A stretch of 64,000 bases of DNA from Eutreptiella sp. 'Long Island Sound 2002' (Eukaryota; Euglenozoa; Euglenophyceae; Eutreptiales; Eutreptiaceae), in the NCBI GenBank assembly GCA_964036045.1, contig OZ038382.1, positions 75,874,687 to 75,938,686 on the forward strand, written 5' to 3'. Position numbers and translations under genes: made by a program. Shown in pieces: positions 55,839 to 64,000 of the stretch. A model generated the notes under the pieces. The model made no database searches, was not told the DNA's origin, and worked only from the letters and a program-made list of their open reading frames with translations. Position 1 is the first letter of the stretch; each line of letters begins with the position of its first letter.

Positions 55839-57728
55839 TTTTGTGGGGCATTCTGCGGCCAAAACCGCATTTACGCTACCGCACTGGATCTGAAACGGCC
55901 CAACGGATCTGAAACGGCCGCGGTGCCAAAAATTTGTCGTTCAAACATGAATTTTTGCAAAATCCATTGCTTGAATACATTTGATTCCTTGGCACAAAAG
56001 TGTGGATGTGTCAGAACATTACAATGCTGTGGTTGAATCTAAAGATGCCTGCCAAAAGTCGTTTTAATATTGTTGTTCTGCTGTTTTTGTGCTGCTCAGC
56101 TGTAGTGCAGATCGATCTGGACATTTCCGGCTATTGACTGCTAAATTTTGACACAACATTTCTGACTTATGCTGTGCAATTGCCTTCGTTTTGCCTTGCT
56201 TGCAAACACAACGTTGAACTGGTGAGAACTGTTGAGAACTGAGGTCCCTGGGACTTGATTTGTGTTGCTGATAAAGGTTTCGGAACAGTTGACAGTTGAC
56301 GTGCTGTGCACTTGCTTGTGTTGTGCCTTCTTTGCCCGGTCTTGGCTCTGTGAGTTTACTATTTGCCTGATTTGTTGCAAAGCCTGTTCTGCAACCCTTG
56401 ACTCTCCCTGAAAAGGGATCTCCTGTGGTGCAGAAGTACCCATTCCAACGGTCAGGCTTTGTAGCTCATCTTTGGCAAATAGTCTCAAACTTGCAGGCAC
56501 GGGCCCTTTGCACCGCACAATGCTCAAAAGAACTAGGCTTCACAAAGGTTGGCAGGTGTTTGAAATGACAATGAGAACTGAGGTGTGTGGTTAACTGAGA
56601 AGTCAGTTTGAACTGGTCCCACCCTACGATGCTCAAAAGAACTTTGCTTCACAAAGGTTGGCACAGGTTTTTGAACTGACTTTGAGAACTGAGGTGTGCA
56701 GGTAACTCAGAACTCGGCTTGAACTGGTTGCAGCGTACGAGGCTCCAAAGAACTTCGCTTCACAAAGGTTGCCACAGGCTTTTGAAATGACGATGAGAAC
56801 TGAGGTGTGTGGTTAACTGAGAACTCGTTTTGAACTGGTCGCACCGTACGAGGCGCTAAAGAACTTCGCGTCACAAAGGTTGGCCCAGGTTTTTGAAATG
56901 ACGATGAGAACTAAGGTGTGTGGTTAACTGAGAACTCGGTTTGAACTGGTCGCAGCGTACAAGGCGCTAAAGAACTTCGTGTCACAAAGGTTGGCCCAGG
57001 TTTTTGAAATAAAGTTGAGAATTGAGGTGAGTGGGTAACTGAGAACTCGGTTTGTGGTGCAGTGGTGGTTCAAGCTGTCTTGAATGGTTGAGAACTGCTG
57101 TAAGGAACTGGATGTGTACTGCCGGTGAACGGCATGCTGCTGCTGCTGCTGCTTGCTGCTGCCTGTTTTGTGTCACTCCTGGTTTTCCACTTCCGTGCAC
57201 AGTATACTTCGAGTTGACTTTGGGCATGGGCCTGATTTCGAGGACCTTCCACCTACGGGCATTCTTCACCTGCTTCGCGTTGCCCTCCACTTCTGCACCG
57301 TGGTGCTCTGCAATGGGCTGCTGCACTCTGGCGCTGGGCAACAGGCTTCACTGAAGGTCCTTTTGGGCCTGCTTTGTGGATTTCACTCTGGGTTTCGTGA
57401 CCTCCGAGGTCGTTTTGGGCATCCTGGTTGGGCTTCACTCTGATTTCCGTGACCTGGGGCTGCTGATTTTGGTGGATTTCAGTTGACTTCGTCATTCTTG
57501 AACTGCAAGTGGAGATCTGTGCTGCTGGTGGTGGATTTGCAGCAAGTGTGTTTTGTGTTGCCACACTCCAGTATGTAGCAGTTTATTCATTGTGCACACA
57601 CCCAAAAATCTGCCCCCCCCCCCCCGCTCAGTTGAGGTGTTGTGTACAACCCCAAGGATCCCCCCCCCCCCGGGGGCTCTGCACACTTTTGCCTCTTACC
57701 TATCATCAATTTCCTCCCTAGACTGACA
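55839..57728 (+). other. Internal region with ~111-bp tandem repeats
   Basis: At about 56480-57030 some five units of 109-111 bp share CACAAAGGTTGGC (56541, 56650, 56761, 56872 and 56983), GAGAACTGAGGTGTGTGGTTAACTGAG and TTTGAACTGGT. Two long C runs lie at 57613-57626 and 57660-57672. No gene is seen apart from possible short frames. Confidence 0.7.
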
Positions 57729-58229
57729 ATGTTAACCCCAAAGGACATAGAAGGGCAGTTTATCTGTAGCGATGTCATCCTCCGACAAGTCCGCCCTGAT
57801 GCAGTGATTACTGCTGCCACTCTGGGCGTAAAACTGCGTGAGCCAGTGTGGGCCCTGTGGGGTTCTATGCGTCCACTTGGTACACCCAGTACCACCATAC
57901 CTGTGACCCTGCTGGCGGCTCGTGGTGAAGTTGTTACTGGGCCTAGAACCAAGGCCAACCCAGGCCTGGTAGAGGTGAGATACAAGCAGGAGAAGGGCAA
58001 GACATTTTGGCACCCACTGAGAGACATCCTCCCCATGGAACAATTACCACCAGGCTGCAGGGAGTTTCACCCGGACGTGATTATAGAATCTGAACAAGCA
58101 GAGGAAACGGGTACCAGTGGGTCAGACACTTCTTATGCTGCACTACTTCTCTGTTTCTTGATCAGTGATTATTTCTCAGCAAACCATTGCTGCACAACAA
58201 CCCACTGCACATTGTGCCAAGTTTGCTGA
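57729..58229 (+). CDS. Unassigned protein inside the candidate transposon
   Basis: A pyrimidine-rich stretch ending TTTCCTCCCTAG is followed by ATG at 57729 and a frame of 167 codons: MLTPKDIEGQFICSDVILRQ, AVITAATLGVKLREPVWALW, PSTTIPVTLLAARGEVVTG, LVEVRYKQEKGKTFWHPLRD. Many alternating hydrophobic residues suggest a beta-rich domain of about 130 residues, then an acidic Ser/Thr tail (EQAEETGTSGSD). The upstream acceptor suggests an exon. No family recognised. Confidence 0.4.
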   Translation: MLTPKDIEGQFICSDVILRQVRPDAVITAATLGVKLREPVWALWGSMRPLGTPSTTIPVTLLAARGEVVTGPRTKANPGLVEVRYKQEKGKTFWHPLRDILPMEQLPPGCREFHPDVIIESEQAEETGTSGSDTSYAALLLCFLISDYFSANHCCTTTHCTLCQVC

Positions 58230-58695
58230 CACCAGAGGCATGGAGCGCACTGCATGTTTTTTTGTGTTCCTCCATCCATTAGCTGTTGCTGAAATGCAGC
58301 GACTTTGCAGCTGCAAGACTCATTTTGCATATTACGATTCGTTGATGGTAGTCAGAGTTACAGTTCAGCCAGTGGCCTCTTCTGAATTTGTAAGTTAATT
58401 GATTACAGCTGTTTTTGAACCATCTGCTGAAGGTACAACACACAGCGATGACAATTTTTCTGTTGCTTCACCAGTTAATATTTATCAGCAACCCGCTGAA
58501 GTGCAACAACCCACTGCATGCTTGGCAAGGATTGATGGCAGCACAGGCATTTCCTGCATCCATTAGTTGTTGCTGCCATGCTGACATACAGCGAGCGATT
58601 TTGCATGTGCGAGACTCATTTTGCATATTACGATTACGCAACCCTGTGAAGTGCAACAACCCATTGCATGCTTGGCAAGGATTGATTTTGCAAAA
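58170..58695 (+). repeat. Degenerate direct repeat GAAGTGCAACAACCCACTGC
   Basis: CTGAAGTGCAACAACCCACTGCATGCTTGGCAAGGATTGAT occurs at about 58496 and, with few changes, at about 58644; a weaker relative (CTGCACAACAACCCACTGCACATTGTGCCAAG) is at 58189. Each is followed by TTTGCATATTACGATT-like sequence at varying distance. Confidence 0.65.
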
Positions 58696-58699
58696 TTTG

Positions 58700-59632
58700 A
58701 AGTAATAAAACGCATGCGAGGCAGAGACTGCAAGAAGATCAGTTTTGGTCAGAGTTTAGGGCGGCGTACAAGGTTGACGACAGTTGGTAGGTGCAGTGAT
58801 CGGTTGCTAGACATTGGCTGAAGCAAATGATTGGGCATTTGTATGATTTTTTTAGTGAAATGTTTGTTATGAAAAGTTGGGGTATTGACGAGCATATCAC
58901 ATTATAACTGCATGGTGCAAGACAAAAAGCACAAGGACAATGTGAATCGTGTGTGGATTAGGGTCAATCTATGTTGTCTACATACATTGCACTAGTTTCC
59001 ATTTTGTATTGTGTTGGACAAGTAAGTAATTCATTTCTCCACACAAATTGAGTTTTTGTTTTGCCCGAAATATTGGATGTGCATGACATCTTGGCACTCA
59101 AAATGAGCCATGCGTCAACTGTTATCATGAATGATAGGCGAAAACCACAAAATTTCCAAAACAAGCTTAATACACAACAAAGATGTGTCAATTTTGTCAA
59201 CCATTTGGATAGAATCCGGGTTTTGGCCATTTTTTGCCCGGTAAAATCAAAGGTGGATGCCGAAGCGAAGGTGGGTGGCATAATGCACACATGCCTACAA
59301 GTGGTCCAACGTGGTTCAACGGTGCGGTTGAACCCTTATCACAAATGAACAATTGCGATTGTGCTTCATGACAACGTTTGCACGGCAAAATAATCGCTTA
59401 ATGTTGTTGAAAGCATGAACATATGAGTTGCAAGGTGTTCCCCGCGTCATAAATGTGAATACTTTGTGGTTTTTACCATTGGACGCTTTTTGGTGCCATG
59501 ACGGCAACCCATTCAACCGCAGGTTCAACCGCGCACTTTATCCCAATTTCTTGGTTCAACCGTCCCTAGGTACAAGAAGCTTATTTTGTGGGCCGATGCC
59601 AAAGAGAAGAAAACCTGTGCAAGCACCGTCCC
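58700..59632 (+). other. Internal non-coding region of the candidate transposon
   Basis: AT-richer DNA without a recognisable gene. It holds two clusters of the GGTTSAACC motif (59312-59335 and 59512-59572). Confidence 0.5.
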
Positions 59633-62181
59633 ATGGACACATTGCTTTCCGTCGTATGTACGATGGATAAAGCTTGGTCCACGTTAAGTGAGGGACAAGT
59701 ACTAAAAATGACCATAAAGGATGGAAGAGTTGGGGTTCGTTGGGATGTCGATGATTGGATACAATATATAGGTGATCAAAGGGATGTGCTAGAAGAAATG
59801 CACTTCCCAAGATTTGGGGGTGATCACCCCTATGTACTTATAGTGCGTGGTGATGGGTTTCCGTGCGGAGCAAGGTCATGGTGCCAAATTGCATGTGGTT
59901 TTGCAAACGACATGCAAAAAGCACGAACCTTGCTCTACAATTGGACCCTTGACGTTGCTCTCGTAAGTGAGCATGAGACGGATCTTGTGCGTGTCCTCTT
60001 TGGAGAGACACTAAAAAAAATACAACAAATTATTGACCGTGGCTACATGTTGCTCCGAGGGTTTTGGGTGCGAACGGTTGTCATTATTGGAGGCGATAGC
60101 CCTTGGCTTCGTCATATACTTTGTCTATCAACATTTTATGAAATTGGTTCAATTTATTCTTTTGCGACACGGTCTAGGGAGAAAGAAAGATGGGTAGGGT
60201 GTGAATGGCGACGAAGTACAAGACTTGAAGCAAAATTCCTAAAGTATAGGAAACAAGGAGTTAGTTGTGTTGGTGCAAAAGGGTGCATCGAAAGTCCACT
60301 ATTGAAAGTGGTTCCGAAGTCCCTGTTTCAGTCCGCCCGGAAGGAGCTCTGGAAGGAGAAGGGGACAAGTGCAAAGGCTGAAGCACCGCCCGCGAAGGCC
60401 CAAGTCTCTGCGACAAGAAGCCGAAAAAGAAAGCCAAAACTGGCAGCGGTGCTTCCTCGAAAAGGCAGAAAATCGCCCCGGACAGCAGTGAGACGGACGA
60501 GTCAGACCCCCTTTTTGAAGAGCACGAATGGGTCCCAGCCGCAAAGCATATCCAAAAGAAGAAGAAGAAGAAGGTAGTTCCGGCCCCCAGTTCCGAGAGT
60601 GACTCCAGCAAGCTCCCCAGCGACACGATGCAGGAAGTGGAGGCCCTGGCAACTCAGTTGGCTGCGGGATCGAAGGATGGCGACGAGGAGAAAGGGATCA
60701 GGGCAGAATCGGCGGATGCGTCAGCTCTGGAGGTGTGCACGGTTGAACCGGTGAAGTGTAGTTCAACCGCACGCTTGAACCGCCTGAACCACGGTTTCAC
60801 TTTTTTTTCCTTCATGCAGAGCCTGGATCAAGCCCAACAACGACGACTGGCGGTTGAGGACACGCGCAAACAGCTGCGACAGCGGTTTGGATGGGGGGCC
60901 AACACGCCAATTTCATGGGTCATTGTGGAGGGTCCTGATGGCGAACTACGTCTGGCCGTGGGTACGCCGGGGAAGGCCACGAAGCGGACCCCCCGGCCCA
61001 AAAAGGGGGAAGAATTGGTCTTCCTTCCCCCGCAGTGAGAGGAGGAGGGCAATGCAGCTGGGACAACGTGGCCAGTTATTGCAGTCAAGGACAGCACAAG
61101 CTTCAGTAGCCCCCACGCTGCCGAGGAGGCGCTGAAAGAGCGCCGCGCCCAGAAACAGGAAGCGATCGATGAGGAGGGCAAGAAGACAATGGAGGACTCC
61201 CCCTCGTACAGTCCGCTCGAGGAGAAGGAGGTCACTCCCGCGCCGGAAGCTGAAGCGGAAAAGGACAGTGACAATGGGGTTCCTGTGCCGACGCCGCCCG
61301 TGATTCCAGAGCCAAAGGACACTGAGAAGCACATTCCTGTGCCTAGTCCGCCGGAGGTGCCAGAGCCAAAGGATAGTGAAGAACAGGTGGTCAAAGAGGA
61401 AAAGGTGGAGTCTGCTGGTCCAGGGGTGCAGGAGCACCAGGAGAGTGGGGAGGACTCACCTGCAGCCCCGGTTGGTCAAGAGGAGATTGAGGAGGTTGTT
61501 GGAGCGCCGAAGGACGAGGAAATGCCTACATGTAAGCAGGAAGATAACGAAGAGGGAGCCCGAGAGGTTGGTGCACCAGTGCCTCACGTGAAGGAAGAGC
61601 CACCCCCAAACGACTGACTTTTCACGTGCCTCAAGGGAATGAGGGGGTGGCAGTGGCGGGAGCGACATGGAGACCGGTACTGTGGGCAGTTGTGGCAGGC
61701 CGTAATGGTGCAGGGGCATCACCGTGTGCAAGTTGCAGTGCAAACGAGGAGAGATCCGGACCTGGTCCGGCGCATGAACGCACACATCCGAAGTGTACTC
61801 CCCCAACTAACCTACACTGCGCTCGCAGTGGTCCATGGGGTGGGAGATCATCCCATGCTTGTACATACGCATCCAAAGGATGATAGTCCCCTTACGGGGA
61901 AAATAGCCCTGGGTGATTTTTTGGGGGGGGAACTGTTTACAAGTGCCCTATCTTGTGCAAATGGGCCTTCTCATCCTGCATGGATACGTTGGGGGCGTGA
62001 TTTATTATGGGGACACATTGTGGATCCTCAATATGGGGTCATGTTTAACGCTCTTAGGCCCCACATGCCTCTAGCGTGGTCTGGACAGCGCATTGTGCTC
62101 CTACCGTACACAGGCATTGCCTGGGGACGTCTGCCTGTGGCGATGCAGAATGAACTGGTTACGTTTGGCTTCCCAAGGTGA
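59633..62181 (+). pseudogene. Possible transposase-like domain fused to TET/JBP-like dioxygenase
   Basis: From ATG at 59633 a frame reads IKDGRVGVRWDVDDWIQYIG, VLIVRGDGFPCGARSWCQ and TVVIIGGDSPWLRHILCLS; the two aspartates lie 81 residues apart, which would suit an RNase H-fold DDE transposase, though this is a guess. Near 60.29 kb the frame shifts, and another frame continues through a charged linker (DKKPKKKAKTGSG; DESDPLFEEHEW; six lysines; Glu/Pro-rich stretch) with TGA at 61036 and 61615. In the same frame the C-terminal domain follows (61640-62181). Coding in one frame across both TGAs argues for a single long protein broken by point changes. Confidence 0.5.
61639..62181 (+). pseudogene. 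TET/JBP-like 2-oxoglutarate/Fe(II) dioxygenase domain
   Basis: About 180 residues with the order typical of TET/JBP-type domains carried by mobile elements: a LTYTALAVV strand, the proximal metal motif position VHTHPKDD (61864-61872), IALGDFLGGELF, WGHIVDPQYG, then RPHMPLAWSGQRIVLLPYT, where His at 62062 fits the distal metal ligand and Arg at 62089 the 2-oxoglutarate ligand, and a LGFP-like end (VTFGFPR). The usual HxD is HTH here. Members of this family oxidise methylated or plain pyrimidines in DNA; whether this one could is unknown. Assignment is by pattern only. Confidence 0.5.
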
Positions 62182-62735
62182 AGATGTGTTTTTTGTGTAG
62201 CGCTTCGTGCAACAGGGGTTGGACCGGTGAAGCCGGTGCAACCGCGCGCCTGTCCAGCGGTTGAACCAACTGGAATGCCGGTTACATTTTAGTGCAATCC
62301 ATGAGGAAACAAGCTTCTGACAATCAAGTGTAGGCTTGCATGTAATTGTTGTTCACTAAAAAGGGTCCAAAGTCCTAAGGAGAATCCAAACAAGGCGCAG
62401 GGGTGTATGTCACCACGCCTAACGAAAAGTTGATGGTGAAGCCGTGCGGTTTCACCAATACAGCCGCCGCCACTGGAACCTACACCACCACCGCCGTGAA
62501 ATATGATCCAAGAGAAATAGGTCTGCAGTGTTTTGCACCAATGAGGCAAGAACGTTTTCAAAAACATTCTTTTTAGGGGGTGTGGCATCTCTTGGAGGGC
62601 TCAAAAATAGCGGTTTTCAGGTTGCTACTTAACAATTTGTTGCTGTACCACGATAGGGGTTCAACCGTGGAGAAGCCGTAATGAAAGTGCGCGGTTGAAC
62701 TCGGTTGAACCACGTTTTCAATTGGGTATTTCAAG
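62182..62735 (+). other. Right subterminal region of the candidate transposon
   Basis: Contains GGTGCAACCGCGCG and GCGGTTGAACCAACTGG near 62235-62270, and GGTTCAACCGTGG, GCGGTTGAACTCGGTTGAACC at 62657-62716, mirroring the left subterminal cluster. No gene seen. Confidence 0.6.
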
Positions 62736-62776
62736 GGTACCTGATCCAAATGAGCCCGTAGGGTAGCACGGGCCCG
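62736..62776 (-). repeat. Right terminal inverted repeat of the candidate transposon
   Basis: GTACCTGATCCAAATGAGCC, then CGTAGGGTAGCACGGGCCCG. On the minus strand this matches the left end. Followed by GCCCAA. Confidence 0.7.
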
Positions 62777-62782
62777 GCCCAA

Positions 62783-63387
62783 GACGGGATGCACGGCAAT
62801 CCACCGCCCGGGGCCCCGGAGACAGAGGACATCCTGGCATCTATCTTGGACGAGAGCGCAGCGACGGCAGGCCGGGGATCGCCAACTGACGGGCACCTCG
62901 ATGACGATGAGTCGTTCAGTCCTTCAAAGCCTTCAGAGCGTCCTGCCGGGACGGGGGCCCCGCCACAAGACCGGCAACCACATTCACGCCGCGGTACGCG
63001 GCGCCACGCGGGGAGCTCGCTCCCCGCGCACGAGACCTTGCCTCCGCATCCCACCAGGCGCATCTTCGCCGCAACTATGCCGCCTTGGGACCGATGGCCT
63101 CCATCCAAGGAACCACCAGGGGGGACGATCGTGCACCGAGGAGGGTGATGGAGATGGGTACCCAACAAGCTCGCACACAGGACGTGCCGCCCCGTGGGGC
63201 CCAAACACCAGTAGCTGCCGGCATCATCAGTGGGCCGACGGAGCGGATGCCCGGACAGGAGAGCCTGGACTATGCACCATCCGAAGGGGACGCCCAGCGT
63301 CCCGCCGTGGGGGCAGAACGCGCGGCGGCCCTTGACCTGGATCTGTCGCTCCCCTGGACCTCCGACATGGAGCAGCTCACCCTCTGA
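62783..63387 (+). pseudogene. GC-rich mobile-element ORF, right part (interrupted)
   Basis: GC-rich coding-like DNA resumes after the candidate transposon: PETEDILASILDESAATAGR in one frame, then in another frame SLDYAPSEGDAQRP, LDLDLSLPWTSDMEQLTL before TGA at 63385. Composition (Pro, Arg, Gly, Thr) matches the disordered end of the left part at 54.3-55.1 kb, so both may be one protein. No domain recognised. Confidence 0.4.
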
Positions 63388-63832
63388 AACCAGACCGGGT
63401 GGTCAGGAGCAGAGGTCGCAGTGGCATGGGCAGCAACATTGCTTGGCACCGAAGACATAACGATGGTGTTGACTGAATAGTATCCTGCAAACAGATATGG
63501 TACACATAGCCAATGAAATACCTGATATGCACATATGAGAAATCCACCCTATCATCCACTAATTGAATAACTACTAAACATCCAAGATTGCCTTATCTAT
63601 CCCACATCCTATGTTCCTAACAAGGAAATGGAATATGATATACCCTATCCCACATATATCCCATATATAGGGCCAAATAATGCTCCCTTAGGGGTAAAAT
63701 GCCAGGGTAGGGTTGTGACCTGCTTCACCCCCCCACTTAAAACGACTGCCACGGGCAGGAAGTACATGCCCAAGAGGAACGTAGCAGTCACAAACAGCAG
63801 CAAATCATGGGTCAGCAGATTCCCTCCCAGGG
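63388..63832. other. Non-coding interval
   Basis: AT-rich DNA with CCCATATATAGGG-type sequence near 63650. No gene seen. The frame continuing to 63960 is probably fortuitous. Confidence 0.4.
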
Positions 63833-63909
63833 GGAATCGAACCTACGCAGGCAATCTCGGAGCCGGCCGCATAGCCGCTGAACTAGCTCCGATCGGTGGG
63901 AATCGAACC
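63833..63909 (-). repeat. tRNA-like sequence with A and B boxes (SINE-like)
   Basis: On the minus strand TAGTTCAGCGG (63885-63875) fits the pol III A box and GGTTCGATTCC (63843-63833) the B box, about 42 bases apart as in a tRNA. A second B box, GGTTCGATTCC, lies just upstream (63909-63899). The acceptor and T stems do not pair properly, so this is not a working tRNA. It looks like a tandem tRNA-derived head of a SINE, or two decayed tRNA copies. Confidence 0.5.
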
Positions 63910-64000
63910 ACCGTCGAAATACAGAAATTGACGGACGGGATCCCGCAGGTCCCGCAATAAGTAGTAGGCGAAATCGCGAGCTGTTGCGCGTAGAGTCTGG

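Larger units (their letters stand above)
55385..62776 (+). mobile_element. Candidate DNA transposon with inverted ends and dioxygenase-like cargo
   Basis: A 7.4-kb segment of lower GC content splits the GC-rich coding-like DNA on either side. Its ends are inverted repeats: TGCTACCCTATGTGCTCATT, then TGGATCAGGTAC on the left, and the complement with three or so mismatches on the right, extending imperfectly to about 37-42 bp. GCCCAA flanks both sides (55379-55384 and 62777-62782), a possible target duplication. GGTTGAACC / GGTTCAACC motifs are frequent inside and concentrated near both ends. It contains a damaged gene with a possible transposase domain and a TET/JBP-like domain. The family is not recognised, and the boundaries rest on sequence comparison alone. 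Confidence 0.6.

Noticed and set aside
63833-63909. Functional tRNA gene
   Set aside because: A and B boxes are present but acceptor, D and T stems do not pair and no anticodon arm could be placed.

Overview
This looks like nuclear DNA from a large, repeat-rich eukaryotic genome. It contains long satellite and minisatellite arrays, two families of LINE retrotransposon with endonuclease, reverse transcriptase and (in one) RNase H, a Ty3/gypsy LTR retrotransposon, spliceosomal-type GT-AG signals and no bacterial operon structure. An alga, another protist or an early-diverging plant would fit, but the species cannot be named from the sequence. No complete, undamaged host gene is visible; nearly all recognisable coding sequence belongs to mobile elements, most of them decayed.

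Layout. 0.5-14.4 kb is tandem repeat: a 10-bp minisatellite (0.52-0.76 kb), about 100 copies of a near-palindromic hairpin satellite with a period near 62 bp (0.78-7.4 kb, including an inverted block), then 7 kb of a second 10-bp minisatellite with higher-order repeats of about 1.5 kb. 14.4-26.4 kb holds LINE A: a fairly complete minus-strand copy (26.4 to 16.3 kb) facing a plus-strand copy of its ORF1 region (14.7-16.0 kb). A (CATA)n microsatellite at 26.7-26.9 kb forms the 3' tail of LINE B, which runs on the minus strand from about 34.5 to 26.95 kb. LINE B is much better preserved: two in-frame TAG stops and one frameshift interrupt its ORF2.

34.6-42.5 kb is mostly non-coding with several small tandem repeats and a few candidate short exons. 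42.54-50.31 kb is a Ty3/gypsy element with two 265-bp LTRs, CACA target duplications, a primer-binding site, gag, protease, RT, RNase H and integrase, all pseudogenised. It is followed by a roughly 190-bp satellite that runs into a second block of the TATGGGGACC decamer family. 52.7-55.4 kb plus 62.8-63.4 kb are GC-rich coding-like segments that appear to be one element split by an insertion.

The insertion, 55.385-62.776 kb, is the most interesting object. It has imperfect terminal inverted repeats of about 37-42 bp, a possible 6-bp target duplication (GCCCAA), and many copies of GGTTSAACC concentrated inside it, including near both ends. It contains a damaged gene in which an unassigned, possibly transposase-like domain is followed by a long charged linker and a domain resembling the TET/JBP group of 2-oxoglutarate/Fe(II) dioxygenases (the DNA-base-modifying family). 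In that domain the usual HxD metal motif reads HTH. The window ends with tRNA-like A-box and B-box sequences on the minus strand.
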